Shown: positions 9,707 to 18,477, counted from the first letter of the stretch. The stretch: DNA of 64,000 bases from Holophagae bacterium (GCA_029263455.1 JAJCXM010000003.1:124001-188000), one strand, 5' to 3'. The notes: generated from the letters alone by a model not told the origin. A program made the numbers and translations.

Positions 9707-11548
9707 CTAGTCCTCCCGCCAGATGCCGCGAAACCCAAAAATTAACCAGAAGAACGCGGTGGTGCCCCAAACAAAAACTTGAACAACCATGAAGTCATTG
9801 ACATAACTCATAAAGGGATAGGGAATCTCGCGCAAACTCGAAAAGGAAAACACGAGCAAACATACCCAAAACCAAGCAGTAATGGAGCCAGACCACGTCG
9901 ATCCTCGATAAATGGCTTTTGCGCCTGGTAGCAACGTCTGGCTAATGTTGACAAAACGTTTCTTTAGCCTACTGAACCGCTGCACTTCTTCATATTTCTT
10001 CAGTTTCGCTTCGCTCGGTAAATCATCTTTTCTCACATAGAGGTTCACGCACTGGCTGCACCAAGCGTGGCTAGGCGAATCGGGCACATAATATATATTG
10101 CCGCATTTGTTACATGACTTTCCTAAGAAGCGTGGGTTTCTTGAACGCTCGTGGAAAATCGCGAAACCAAGGGCAAGCAAGACTAGGACGATTGTTGAAA
10201 TGGCGATTGGTTTCTTAAACCAGGTCACCAAATCTGGAATGCCGCTTCCAAATGCAGCTCGTGTCAGACTCTTTAAAGGACTGTATTCGATTTCCACGGT
10301 GTCTGTTTCAGACTCGCCCCTGAGGTAGATCTCTTCGATCAATCGCGGGTCTGCTTGCTTTGCACGTCGCAAAAATGTTTCTGCATCACGGTGTTCGCCG
10401 ATACGACTCTTGGCAACACTCAAGTTGTAAAGCGTAATACTCGATTTTGGGATGACGCGCAAAGTTGATTCATATGCCGTTATCGCTCTTTGATATTCAT
10501 GTCCCTTGAGATAAATATTCCCTTTGTTGACTTCAGCCAGAGGGCCGTAGTCGGAAGATTTATCCACTTTTTCGTAATATTCTAGGGCTAAATTATCGTC
10601 ACCTGTTTCGTGGTAGGCGCGCGCCAAGGCGAAATACAATCCATTACTGGTATCGCCATCTGCCTCTTTAGCTTCGAGCCGATCAACCTGCAGCCTAGGG
10701 TCGCCCTGAAAAAAGTGGGCAACTTGCAATCTCGTTTCACTACTGGCACGCGCTAAAGCAATATTGTGAACGACAAAGAGCAGTAACACTGAAAGCAAAT
10801 AATTGGCTACCAGAATTCCGGATACTAACTTTTCCTTGCGATGCAGAAACGGATAAACCATCACCCAGTAATACAAAGCAGCAACAAGAACGTTTAAACC
10901 CAAAACCCACGGCGCCAGAAAGACTGCACCTGTAACTGTCGCTTGGACTGGTCGACTCCAGTCCGAGTTTTCCAGAAAGGAAACGGTTGTGGCATAAACA
11001 CTGCGACAGTATTTGGCGAAAAATAAACCCACAACACACACCAAGCCCCATTTCAATGCAAGTAACAGGCGTTCAAGTAACCAAAACAACACATCCATTA
11101 GGAAGAAGGTGTTTTTCACACTGAACGCATAACGCAATCCCTTAAGGCTCAGAGATACGTAGTACAGATAATCATGATCTAGCTCTTTCTTGACACGAGC
11201 TAAACCCGTGTAGGCGGGCCACATATAAGGATTCAGTTGCGCACAGTTAAGAAATTCACGACGGGCTTCGTCATAATTACCGAGGTCCAATTCCCGGTTG
11301 CCCTCTGCCAAGAATAAAATCGCTGCCTGCTCGTAAATCTTTCCGGACGAGCCCTTTGCCTCGTCTCGAAGTCGGTCAAATGCCACTTTTTGGGCATCAA
11401 CATCGCCTTGGCCTTTGGCTTCAAGGTAAAGGTCCCACTGAAGCGCCACAGTCTCTTCCGCAGACATAGCTGTAGCATCCGTTTGCGCGAGCAGCGGGAA
11501 ACTCACATAAACAATGACAAATAAGGCGCTTTTAATGACGCCGTGCAT
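9707..11548 (-). CDS. TPR membrane protein with a zinc ribbon
   Basis: 613 residues. A signal peptide or first membrane helix covers about residues 5-21, followed by a TPR-like segment (about 70-120). Several hydrophobic helices lie between about 150 and 270. A second TPR block (about 300-400, with the typical LARAYHETGDDNLALEYYEK pattern) follows, then another membrane helix near 450. A four-cysteine zinc ribbon, CNKCGN then CSQC with 19 residues between the pairs, sits near 475-505, and two membrane helices close the chain. Such proteins occur beside DUF4388 genes in deltaproteobacterial and acidobacterial genomes, but no reaction is known. It abuts the downstream DUF4388 gene without a gap, which implies co-expression. 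Confidence 0.75.
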   Translation of the reverse strand: MHGVIKSALFVIVYVSFPLLAQTDATAMSAEETVALQWDLYLEAKGQGDVDAQKVAFDRLRDEAKGSSGKIYEQAAILFLAEGNRELDLGNYDEARREFLNCAQLNPYMWPAYTGLARVKKELDHDYLYYVSLSLKGLRYAFSVKNTFFLMDVLFWLLERLLLALKWGLVCVVGLFFAKYCRSVYATTVSFLENSDWSRPVQATVTGAVFLAPWVLGLNVLVAALYYWVMVYPFLHRKEKLVSGILVANYLLSVLLLFVVHNIALARASSETRLQVAHFFQGDPRLQVDRLEAKEADGDTSNGLYFALARAYHETGDDNLALEYYEKVDKSSDYGPLAEVNKGNIYLKGHEYQRAITAYESTLRVIPKSSITLYNLSVAKSRIGEHRDAETFLRRAKQADPRLIEEIYLRGESETDTVEIEYSPLKSLTRAAFGSGIPDLVTWFKKPIAISTIVLVLLALGFAIFHERSRNPRFLGKSCNKCGNIYYVPDSPSHAWCSQCVNLYVRKDDLPSEAKLKKYEEVQRFSRLKKRFVNISQTLLPGAKAIYRGSTWSGSITAWFWVCLLVFSFSSLREIPYPFMSYVNDFMVVQVFVWGTTAFFWLIFGFRGIWRED

Positions 11549-11633
11549 GACCGATGCCCCAACCCTGTTTGATGCAAAATACTAACATACCAGGTAATTG
11601 GGATAAAGAGAAAGAGCCGAGGATGGTCGTCAA

Positions 11634-12458
11634 CTAGGTTGGATGCAGCAGCGGCTTAATTAGCACTTTTTCGCCGACTGCAATTTCTAATTGGTCCATT
11701 ATTTCTCTCGGTATCATGATGCGATCCGGCGATACGCCATTCTTGGAGATGAAATTCACCTGACCATAGTTGTGTTTAGCCGTTCTGATCTCTAATGAGT
11801 CGCAATCACCATACACAACCGACTCTGAATTCCAATCATCCACTAATACTGATGACAGTACGACATCGGTCGCTTTACCAAACAGCTTCTTGTAAACCTC
11901 TACTTCTAGTAGTTTGAAAATGTCGACGCGCTTCAGCTGACCCCGCTGCTCTAAGTCGTAAATAATATAAAGTACTTCGAATGCACCTTTGTTAGACGTT
12001 TCAATAGCTTCACGAATATCAGCCTGTCCATCGAGACTACTTAACACGGTTAATTCGTCCTGTTTGAAACCCTTGGCAAGATGCGGGATCCTAATATCCA
12101 CCAAAGGCAGATAAACAATATTGTCATGCAATATGGATGTGCGGATTTTTCCAATCGTATCTTTACGTCGCGCGGCTTCCAAAACGAGATCATGGATCGA
12201 GCGCGAGAACAGCCGATTGGCGTTGTGAGCGGCCATCTGGAAGAAAAACTTTCCTTCATGTTGTGCAAGTAACACGTAAGCCGCTGCCTCGCCCACCATG
12301 CCCTCAACTTCGGCATTGATGATCTCGCCATCGGTGTAATATAACTTGCCCTTCAATGAAGGGTTTTCGATATGCAGGATGCCGTTAGAGCGATTGATAT
12401 TTAGCAGCTGAACGATGTCTTGAATATCTACACTATCGAGACTGCCTTCAATGGCCAT
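11634..12458 (-). CDS. DUF4388 protein with an AbrB-like C-terminal segment
   Basis: 274 residues, soluble. Residues 1-95 are a DUF4388 domain: MAIEGSLDSVDIQDIVQLLN, NGILHI, a GKLYYTDGEIINAEV strand pair and a helical tail. The middle (about 130-180) has a winged-helix-like pattern with two clauses, ELTVLSSLDG and AFEVLYIIYDLEQRG. The last 27 residues, around DRIMIPREIMDQLEIAVGEKV, match the RIxIPxEIxxxLxIxxGxxV pattern of AbrB/MazE swapped-hairpin domains. That match is visual only. The gene lies between lpxC upstream and the TPR/zinc-ribbon gene downstream, on the same strand. Confidence 0.78.
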   Translation of the reverse strand: MAIEGSLDSVDIQDIVQLLNINRSNGILHIENPSLKGKLYYTDGEIINAEVEGMVGEAAAYVLLAQHEGKFFFQMAAHNANRLFSRSIHDLVLEAARRKDTIGKIRTSILHDNIVYLPLVDIRIPHLAKGFKQDELTVLSSLDGQADIREAIETSNKGAFEVLYIIYDLEQRGQLKRVDIFKLLEVEVYKKLFGKATDVVLSSVLVDDWNSESVVYGDCDSLEIRTAKHNYGQVNFISKNGVSPDRIMIPREIMDQLEIAVGEKVLIKPLLHPT

Positions 12459-12540
12459 GAACCACCCGGAATTTAGTTTAGCTTACCCTATCCCAAGCGT
12501 TTAGCCATTGTCAACTGCTAACGAACCTAGCTCGTTTGCT

Positions 12541-13449
12541 TCACGAATGAGCCAAAACGGGACTCGCCTGCGCCGATACCACTTCTTCGTCCGCTGTCAT
12601 CTCAACCACGTCGTATGCGCTGCTTTCCGCCAACAATGCAGTGAGGAAGCGAGCATGCACTTCGTGCCCTGCTTTGATTGCATGAAATGCGCCCCGAATT
12701 CGCATGCCGCACATCGCCATATCCCCTACAAAATCGAGGATTTTGTGGCTCACAAACTCATCGTGGCTGCGAAGTCCTTCATTAAGAACACTGTCGCCAT
12801 CCAAAACAATTGCATTTTCTAAACTACCACCACGGATCAATCCCATCTTCTTTAAGGTGTTGACATCACTCAAAAAGCCAAAAGTTCTGGCTCGCGCAAT
12901 CTGGCTGTCATATGTATTAGATCCCAAAGAACAGGTCTTTTTCTGATGACGAATCAAGGGATGATCAAATTCAATCTCATAGGTAACTCGATAGTCACGA
13001 GCAGGTTTGGCAATCACCGAGCGACCGCGATCGCTGAACTCGAACGCTTTTCGTATCACCATTTCGCGACGCGCCACTGCTTGACGCTGTAAACCAGCTT
13101 CTTCAATTAAGTACAAAAAGGGCGACGCACTGCCATCCATTATGGGTATTTCGCCGCCATCCAAATAAACGGTCACATTATCAACACCCTTGGCATAAAG
13201 CGCCGACATCAAGTGTTCCGTTGTCTGTACGACGCACTCACCTTGTTTTAATACAGTTGCCAATTGCAGACACGAAAAATCGACGTGCTTAATATCGGCC
13301 TTAACGGAAAGTCCACCTAAGTCTGTGCGCACAAAAGTCACCCCGGAATTGGGTGGTGCTGGCGTTAAACGCATTTCGATCAGGCGTCCGGAATGTAGAC
13401 CCACACCCAACGCGCTAACTTCATTGTTTAATGTCCATTGTGCACTCAT
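12541..13449 (-). CDS. lpxC: UDP-3-O-acyl-N-acetylglucosamine deacetylase (LpxC)
   Basis: 302 residues from the ATG at 13449, which has GGAGG five bases upstream; the reading frame stays open for 18 more codons but without a better start. LpxC is the zinc hydrolase that commits UDP-sugar to lipid A synthesis. Zinc ligands are in place: His79 in TTEHLMSAL, His235 and Asp239 in SHKILDFVGD. The catalytic general acid is His262 in AGHEVHARF, and Glu78 is the general base. The gene shows that the organism makes lipid A. It reads in the same direction as rsgA upstream, with a 160-base gap in which I see no gene. Confidence 0.97.
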   Translation of the reverse strand: MSAQWTLNNEVSALGVGLHSGRLIEMRLTPAPPNSGVTFVRTDLGGLSVKADIKHVDFSCLQLATVLKQGECVVQTTEHLMSALYAKGVDNVTVYLDGGEIPIMDGSASPFLYLIEEAGLQRQAVARREMVIRKAFEFSDRGRSVIAKPARDYRVTYEIEFDHPLIRHQKKTCSLGSNTYDSQIARARTFGFLSDVNTLKKMGLIRGGSLENAIVLDGDSVLNEGLRSHDEFVSHKILDFVGDMAMCGMRIRGAFHAIKAGHEVHARFLTALLAESSAYDVVEMTADEEVVSAQASPVLAHS

Positions 13450-13611
13450 GGCAACCTCCGCAACTAACACGGAAGCAATTCGCGTGCCACAGACCCATAG
13501 CACTTAACACCTTTGTTTTAAACAACTTAATTACCAACATAACTGATGCTCGAACACACCTGTGTGAGTTGTACTACGCCCCACTCAGTGAACGTGTTGT
13601 TTATGCCACAG

Positions 13612-14547
13612 TCAATATCGACTACGCTCTCGCTGCATCATGTCTCCCACGATAAAGCGGTAGTTAGCATAGCGAAAGGCGGCGATATCACCCGCTCGCA
13701 CAGCTTCTCTGACCGCGCACCCTGGCTCTTCCAAGTGCTGGCAGGTCGTGAACTTGCAATCGCGCTGTGCTTCCCTAATCTCGACATAGCCAAACCGGAC
13801 CTGGTCAGGTTCGACTCGCGGCGGGAAAAAGTCCCGTAGCCCCGGAGAATCCACTAGGTAACCTTCGCCTTTGACAGGGATCAGAACCGAGGTCGTCGTT
13901 GTGTGACGTCCGCTTCCACTACGCTCATTGACCGCCCCCGTCACGAGCTTCGCCTTGGGAACAAGCCAATTGATCAAGGACGACTTACCGACGCCTGAAG
14001 TGCCGGCAAAAAGCGAGATCCCTGATTCAACCAGCGCCTGTAGTCTCCCTATGCCAAGATTATCTTTGACCGATGTTTCCAAGACAGGATAACCTAAGTC
14101 TTGGTAGGTCGTCAGTTCCTTCGCGTTCAATCTGGCGGGATTAAGATCCACTTTATTAATCACAATACACGCCGAAATATCCAAGAGCTCGCACGTCACC
14201 AAGAAACGATCAAGCATCGACCAATCAAGTCCTGGACGCTCGATGGCGCTGACGATCAGTGTTCTGTCCAAGTTGGCCGCCATTACCTTCTCGGTTTCAC
14301 GGGTATCCCCGATCGAACGCATTAATCGATTCTGGCGAGGCAGGATTTCAATCACGTAGCCTTCAACACCCCTCTCCTGCCCGGGTTCCAGCTCCACAAC
14401 GACGTGATCACCTATGACAGGAAGTCGATATTCAGCATCTTCATGCCGACGAATCTGACCCTTAGGCTGACAACGTACCCATCGTTTATCCACAATGACA
14501 TCGTAAAATCGATTCATTGTACGTCCAACTAAACCACGAACTTGCAT
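13612..14547 (-). CDS. rsgA: Ribosome small subunit biogenesis GTPase RsgA
   Basis: 311 residues. An N-terminal OB-fold (about 1-75) precedes a circularly permuted GTPase domain in which NKVDL comes before GTSGVGKSSLIN and then DSPGLRDF. A C-terminal zinc finger contains Cys in CKFTTCQHLEEPGC, with its His. RsgA acts in late maturation of the 30S subunit. A TTG at 14550 directly follows the stop of the upstream gene, but the next codon is ATG and is the likelier start. It is coupled to the thioredoxin-fold gene upstream. Confidence 0.95.
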   Translation of the reverse strand: MQVRGLVGRTMNRFYDVIVDKRWVRCQPKGQIRRHEDAEYRLPVIGDHVVVELEPGQERGVEGYVIEILPRQNRLMRSIGDTRETEKVMAANLDRTLIVSAIERPGLDWSMLDRFLVTCELLDISACIVINKVDLNPARLNAKELTTYQDLGYPVLETSVKDNLGIGRLQALVESGISLFAGTSGVGKSSLINWLVPKAKLVTGAVNERSGSGRHTTTTSVLIPVKGEGYLVDSPGLRDFFPPRVEPDQVRFGYVEIREAQRDCKFTTCQHLEEPGCAVREAVRAGDIAAFRYANYRFIVGDMMQRERSRY

Positions 14548-14550
14548 CAA

Positions 14551-15069
14551 TTAGAGATGTTCACGAAGGGCTCGACTCAATGATAAATCTAATTCAGTAG
14601 GATAGTGTTGTCGGGCAAATTCGGTCAAAGCTCGATCCTTGCTCTTTCCTTCACCCATCTGTTCGGAAACGTGGTCCGTAACCGATTGTGGTCGCGGTCC
14701 CCATAACTCCTTTACAGACCCATGTTTATCTAAAGAAAGCAATTTCGGAAAGCCTCGATCAAGCACGTCCGAAAACAACGGAAAGAAATACTCATAACAA
14801 AAGAAGCGAGTCACACATTGGCGAGATGTATGCAGCGTGGCTCCGATAAATGGTAACGAAACCACGGAGTCCAACGAATTGATGCTGTAAATCAAAACAA
14901 ATCTCCGCGCCTTTTGTTGATTAAGTATTTTCAATGACTTAAGCAGCAATGGAGGCTCTTGCACAGACTGCAAAAATGCATTTCTGTGTGCAAGCCACTC
15001 CTCCACGCATTCCCGCCATAATTGACCGCGTTGAAAGAGTCGATCGTTAAATTTAAAGTCCAATAGCAT
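14551..15069 (-). CDS. Thioredoxin-fold protein (Thioredoxin_9-like) without a CxxC
   Basis: 172 residues. The sequence YSINSLDSVVSLPFIGATL occupies the place of the redox loop, and WGPRP follows a KLLSLDKHGSVKE strand. The WGPRP block and the overall length suggest the small thioredoxin-like family found in firmicutes and others (Thioredoxin_9). No CxxC is present: the only cysteines are at positions outside the loop, so it is unlikely to be a dithiol oxidoreductase. ATG at 15069. It ends directly before rsgA, and the two are probably co-translated. Confidence 0.65.
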   Translation of the reverse strand: MLLDFKFNDRLFQRGQLWRECVEEWLAHRNAFLQSVQEPPLLLKSLKILNQQKARRFVLIYSINSLDSVVSLPFIGATLHTSRQCVTRFFCYEYFFPLFSDVLDRGFPKLLSLDKHGSVKELWGPRPQSVTDHVSEQMGEGKSKDRALTEFARQHYPTELDLSLSRALREHL

Positions 15070-15186
15070 CTAGGGTTTACAACAAGAATGGAGTGCAACT
15101 AGTCTCCCACAAAGCCGCATCAATGTCCAACTTAGTCTCCCCCCAAAAAGCCCCTTCTAAACATCCAGAATGCATCGCAGTAAACA

Positions 15187-15906
15187 TCACTTTGGCTCGC
15201 CAATTGCCACTGCATTTTGGCCCTCGAGTTCAAGTTTCTCCGCTAAAGTTATCGGCGGGCGGCGATCCGTTGGCGGAACCACTATTCCAGCACTGACGAT
15301 TAACTTGATCGTTTCTTCTACACTCAAATCCAGAACCAAGAGTTCGCTAGGATCCATGTAGAGCAAGAAACCGGTGGTTGGGTTGGGTGTCGACGGTACG
15401 AATACGGCGGCGAAGGGTTTGCCATACATACGATTTGAACGCGCTTTATCATCACTGGTTACAAAGCCAATTGCCCAACAGCCTTTGCGCGGATACTCAA
15501 AAAAGACGACGGTTTTGAAGGCACGCGCATTGTACTGAATAGAAAAGGCTTCAATGATTTGCTTGGTACCACCGTAAATGCCCCGCACGACCGGCAATTT
15601 GAGCATAATCGTGTCCACCACATGCAAAACACGTTTACCTATGTAGAAGTTAGCCAAAGCACCTACAAGAACAATCACTAGCACGACAAAAACAATCGAG
15701 AGTAGGGTTAATAACCACTCGAAGAGCATCTGGCTCTCGCCAGGGAACATGAGGCGGGCCAATTTTTCGATGAACGGACGCGCCCATCCTTGGATCTTAT
15801 TAACCAATATGCTCAAAATCCAATAGGAAACGCCGATGGGAATAATGAAAAGGACGCCGGTAAAAAAGAGCTTACGGATTCGTGTTGGTTTCTTATCTTC
15901 ACTCAT
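15187..15906 (-). CDS. DUF502 family inner-membrane protein
   Basis: 239 residues. Two strong membrane helices lie at about 12-33 and 62-88, followed by a soluble beta-rich domain containing KLPVVRGIYGGTKQIIEAF and an AIGFVTSDD/VFVPSTPNPTTGFLLYM core. This is the hallmark sequence of DUF502 (COG2928) proteins, which occur in most Gram-negative phyla and have no settled function. ATG at 15906 overlaps the stop of pgsA (ATGA), so it is translated with it. Confidence 0.88.
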   Translation of the reverse strand: MSEDKKPTRIRKLFFTGVLFIIPIGVSYWILSILVNKIQGWARPFIEKLARLMFPGESQMLFEWLLTLLSIVFVVLVIVLVGALANFYIGKRVLHVVDTIMLKLPVVRGIYGGTKQIIEAFSIQYNARAFKTVVFFEYPRKGCWAIGFVTSDDKARSNRMYGKPFAAVFVPSTPNPTTGFLLYMDPSELLVLDLSVEETIKLIVSAGIVVPPTDRRPPITLAEKLELEGQNAVAIGEPK

Positions 15907-16469
15907 GACGAACCGCCCTCCACTTGCTCTTTCATAATCTTTTCACCTAACAACTGCCAAAAATCACGCAGATAAAAAAAGGCAGACAAAAGTGAAAAGA
16001 AGACAACCAACAGAATGGTGACGAACCCCGCCGGCCTAAAAATCCAATACTCGTCTGCAACGAATAAGAAAGATAACGCAATCACCTGAAAAACCATCTT
16101 CCATTTACCTAGGACACCCGCCGGCAAAACGATGCGTTCGGCGGCTAGGAAACCGCGTAATCCGGTAACGGCCATTTCTCGGCCGATCAGCAAGATAACA
16201 ATCCATGCGGGAAGCGTTTGCCGTTCCAAGATAACCAAAAACGCGGTTAAGACCAAGAGTTTATCGGCAAGCGGATCAAGCAGTTTACCTAGCGTCGTAA
16301 TTTGATTATTGCGTCTAGCTATGTAGCCATCCAACCAATCTGTCAATGACGCGAGCAAAAACACAAATAGCGAGGGCCACGCCAGCCACGGATCCCCAAG
16401 ATAATTGAAGCAAACGATAAACGGGATAAGGAAGATGCGAAATAGAGTGAGCTTGGTTGGACTATTCAT
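15903..16469 (-). CDS. pgsA: CDP-diacylglycerol-glycerol-3-phosphate 3-phosphatidyltransferase
   Basis: 188 residues, a typical PgsA length. It makes phosphatidylglycerophosphate at the inner membrane, the first step to phosphatidylglycerol and cardiolipin. The CDP-alcohol phosphotransferase signature is complete, with spacing D-G-x2-A-R-x8-G-x3-D-x3-D: DGYIARR begins it and LLDPLADK ends it (about residues 48-70). Four further hydrophobic helices follow. ATG at 16469. It lies 51 bases after cutA and probably shares its promoter. Confidence 0.95.
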   Translation of the reverse strand: MNSPTKLTLFRIFLIPFIVCFNYLGDPWLAWPSLFVFLLASLTDWLDGYIARRNNQITTLGKLLDPLADKLLVLTAFLVILERQTLPAWIVILLIGREMAVTGLRGFLAAERIVLPAGVLGKWKMVFQVIALSFLFVADEYWIFRPAGFVTILLVVFFSLLSAFFYLRDFWQLLGEKIMKEQVEGGSS

Positions 16470-16520
16470 AATTCGCAGATTCCGCCGGGTTGGATCTGAA
16501 CTGTGCTCAAGAAGCGTTCG

Positions 16521-16856
16521 CTAGGAAGGATTAGAAGCTCCACCAAGCGAACTGGTAATCCAATCCATGACGTTCGAACGGTATTGATCTACTTCAAAGG
16601 AAACGATCTCCGGAACTTCATAGGTATGTAGTTGCGCAATCACCTCCGCGATTGCCTCGAACATGTCTTCTGAAGTTTTAATCATGAGCAGGTTTTCTTC
16701 GTCGTCAAAGACCTTACCTTTGAATCGATAAATCGATCGCATGGTTGGCAGGATGTTCACGCAGGCAACAAGTTCCTGCTGGATGAGTTCTTCAGCGATA
16801 GTAATCGCCTGTTGTTCTGAACCGGTTGTGACCATGATGACGATGGGACATGTCAT
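16521..16856 (-). CDS. cutA: Divalent-cation tolerance protein CutA
   Basis: 111 residues, the standard CutA1 length. Conserved elements are VTTGSEQQAITIAEELIQQ, LVACVNILP, IYRFKGKV, LLMIKTSEDMF and HTYEVPEIVSFEV. CutA1 forms a very stable trimer with a ferredoxin-like fold similar to PII. The link to copper tolerance is historical and its role is uncertain. A near-consensus sigma-70 promoter lies 33-62 bases upstream of the ATG, making this the first gene of a cutA-pgsA-DUF502-(thioredoxin-like)-rsgA transcript. Confidence 0.95.
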   Translation of the reverse strand: MTCPIVIMVTTGSEQQAITIAEELIQQELVACVNILPTMRSIYRFKGKVFDDEENLLMIKTSEDMFEAIAEVIAQLHTYEVPEIVSFEVDQYRSNVMDWITSSLGGASNPS

Positions 16857-16888
16857 AGATACGCCTTCCTTACGCCAAAGCAGAAAGG

Positions 16889-16918
16889 ATTATAGGAACC
16901 TGTGAATTGTACTGTCAA
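16889..16918 (-). promoter_or_regulatory. Sigma-70 promoter of the cutA operon
   Basis: On the minus strand, TTGACA (16918-16913) and TATAAT (16894-16889) are both perfect, with an 18-base spacer. The start site would be near 16882, about 25 bases before the cutA ATG. An imperfect inverted repeat, GGAACCTGT at 16895-16903 and ACAGGTCCC at 16922-16930, flanks the -35 element and could be an operator. Confidence 0.8.
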
Positions 16919-16943
16919 GGAACAGGTCCCATTCTTTTCGCGC

Positions 16944-16971
16944 AAAAAAAAAGGGTGAGCAATACTCACCC
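16944..16971 (-). terminator. Rho-independent terminator after the LysM gene
   Basis: On the minus strand a 7-base-pair stem, GGGTGAG and CTCACCC with a 5-base loop, is followed at once by nine T. It lies 24 bases after the stop of the LysM gene and insulates it from the cutA promoter just downstream. Confidence 0.93.
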
Positions 16972-16994
16972 CATTTTCTACTGATCTTTTAAGG

Positions 16995-18182
16995 TTAGTT
17001 TTGATATAAAACTACGCGGTCGCCAACACGAATAACGTCCACACCTTGGATAACTTTCATGACACTCGACTTCTCGGAAGATTTAAGAGCCACACCTTGA
17101 CCCAAATAAATATCTGGAAGCTCGATACCCTTCTTGGCGTCGTTGCCGTGGTTGGGTCGGTAGATGATAAAAATATCGCCTGGCGCCACATTGTCTAATA
17201 CACCAAGGTCGATATTGGTGAGACTACCTTTTCCGATATTGATACGGCGATCCTCGGAAAAAACGATATGGCCAGAATCATCTTTATTAAAAGGTTCCCA
17301 GCGATCGAATGGAGGTAACTGGGTAATCAGAGGAATAGGTTCTTGTTCGTAAGGCACCAGGATATCGCCTTGCAGTACGCGATCACAAGAAAAGGTAATA
17401 AGTGCGGTTGAACCTTTTTCTTGTACAGCTATCACGCGCAAACGGCCAACTTGGTCTATGGCCACGCCTAAGATCTCTTTGTCACCATGCGGGCGTCGCA
17501 CTAAGCCTTGTTCGCGGCGAATACTGAATTCATCGCCCGCTTGCACGCCATCCACATTGCCTTTATTGATATAGACAATATCGTCGGTAGCGAAGCTAAG
17601 CTGACCAGCTAACTCGCTGCCAACCACCGTCATTGTAAAGGGCAATTCGTAATCATCATCCGTCACTGGGAACAAATAGGTCGAGCACTCTAAGTCAACG
17701 CGGTCTCCAGCTGGAATGATCACCAATTCGCCACCACTGCCAACCATCGATGTGGTTTGCGATCGGTCGCTTACTTGGGCACCATCGTCGCCCTCTGCGA
17801 ATTCACTCAACTCGGCCAATTCACCGCCATCTTGTCCCTCTTCACCTAAACTATCACCCAAATTGTCGGCAATGGTCTGATCGGTTACGACAACACCAAT
17901 ATCCAAAACTACCGGATCGCCCGGATAAATGAGGTCAGGATCTTGGATGTAAGGATTGGCTTGATAAATTTGAGGCCACAAGAACGGATCTTGGAAATAG
18001 GCGCTGGCAATACCCCACAAGGTATCTCCATCAACGACAATATGGAATTGCACGCCTTCTGCAATTTCTTTCGGATATTCATATGGAGACCAGTGTTCAG
18101 CAACCGGCGTTTGGGCTACTACACCGAAACTAAAAATCGCAAGAAACATGGTTCTCATCATGATATTTGCTTTGAACCTCAT
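16995..18182 (-). CDS. Secreted LysM-domain protein
   Basis: 395 residues. A signal peptide covers about residues 1-24 (ending VVAQ). A LysM peptidoglycan-binding domain follows at about 45-95 (FHIVVDGDTLWGIASAYFQDPFLWPQ, abbreviated to its core, then NPYIQDPDLIYPGDPVVL). An acidic linker of about 45 residues, rich in Gly, Glu and Asp, leads to a C-terminal beta-rich half with repeated motifs such as DIVYINKGNVDGVQAGDEFSI and LGVLDNVAPGDIFII. It probably sits in the periplasm or outer envelope on peptidoglycan. ATG at 18182 has GGGAG seven bases upstream. Its own promoter (18230-18258) and terminator make it a single-gene transcript. Similar LysM proteins occur in deltaproteobacteria and Acidobacteria; function unknown. 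Confidence 0.88.
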   Translation of the reverse strand: MRFKANIMMRTMFLAIFSFGVVAQTPVAEHWSPYEYPKEIAEGVQFHIVVDGDTLWGIASAYFQDPFLWPQIYQANPYIQDPDLIYPGDPVVLDIGVVVTDQTIADNLGDSLGEEGQDGGELAELSEFAEGDDGAQVSDRSQTTSMVGSGGELVIIPAGDRVDLECSTYLFPVTDDDYELPFTMTVVGSELAGQLSFATDDIVYINKGNVDGVQAGDEFSIRREQGLVRRPHGDKEILGVAIDQVGRLRVIAVQEKGSTALITFSCDRVLQGDILVPYEQEPIPLITQLPPFDRWEPFNKDDSGHIVFSEDRRINIGKGSLTNIDLGVLDNVAPGDIFIIYRPNHGNDAKKGIELPDIYLGQGVALKSSEKSSVMKVIQGVDVIRVGDRVVLYQN

Positions 18183-18229
18183 GGTGCGCTCCCACAGTAA
18201 AACTCAAATGAGAAAGGTATTATGATCCA

Positions 18230-18258
18230 AGAATAGTGATAATATGCTTGACTGTCAA
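18230..18258 (-). promoter_or_regulatory. Sigma-70 promoter of the LysM gene
   Basis: On the minus strand, TTGACA (18258-18253) is perfect and TATTCT (18235-18230) is four of six, with a 17-base spacer. The predicted start near 18223 gives a leader of about 40 bases before the ATG at 18182. Confidence 0.75.
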
Positions 18259-18477
18259 GTTGATACCTTAATTGTTGCGGTTATATAGTCATATTGCCAC
18301 ATCTATGCGCAATTTCCAACTGATTTTCACGGCCTTTGCGCTTGTTCACACTGACGCGAAGTGATAAGGTGTTCTGGGCAAAAAAAGCGGTCTATCACTA
18401 TCGAAACGTACACCGAGTGTCACGCAAAAAAGGCGCTCCTAGCATAAGTTTGCAACTTACATCTGCATACTCAGTTG

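Noticed and set aside
12541-13503. LpxC starting at 13503
   Set aside because: The extra 18 residues are not part of the family N-terminus, and the ATG at 13449 has an excellent ribosome site.
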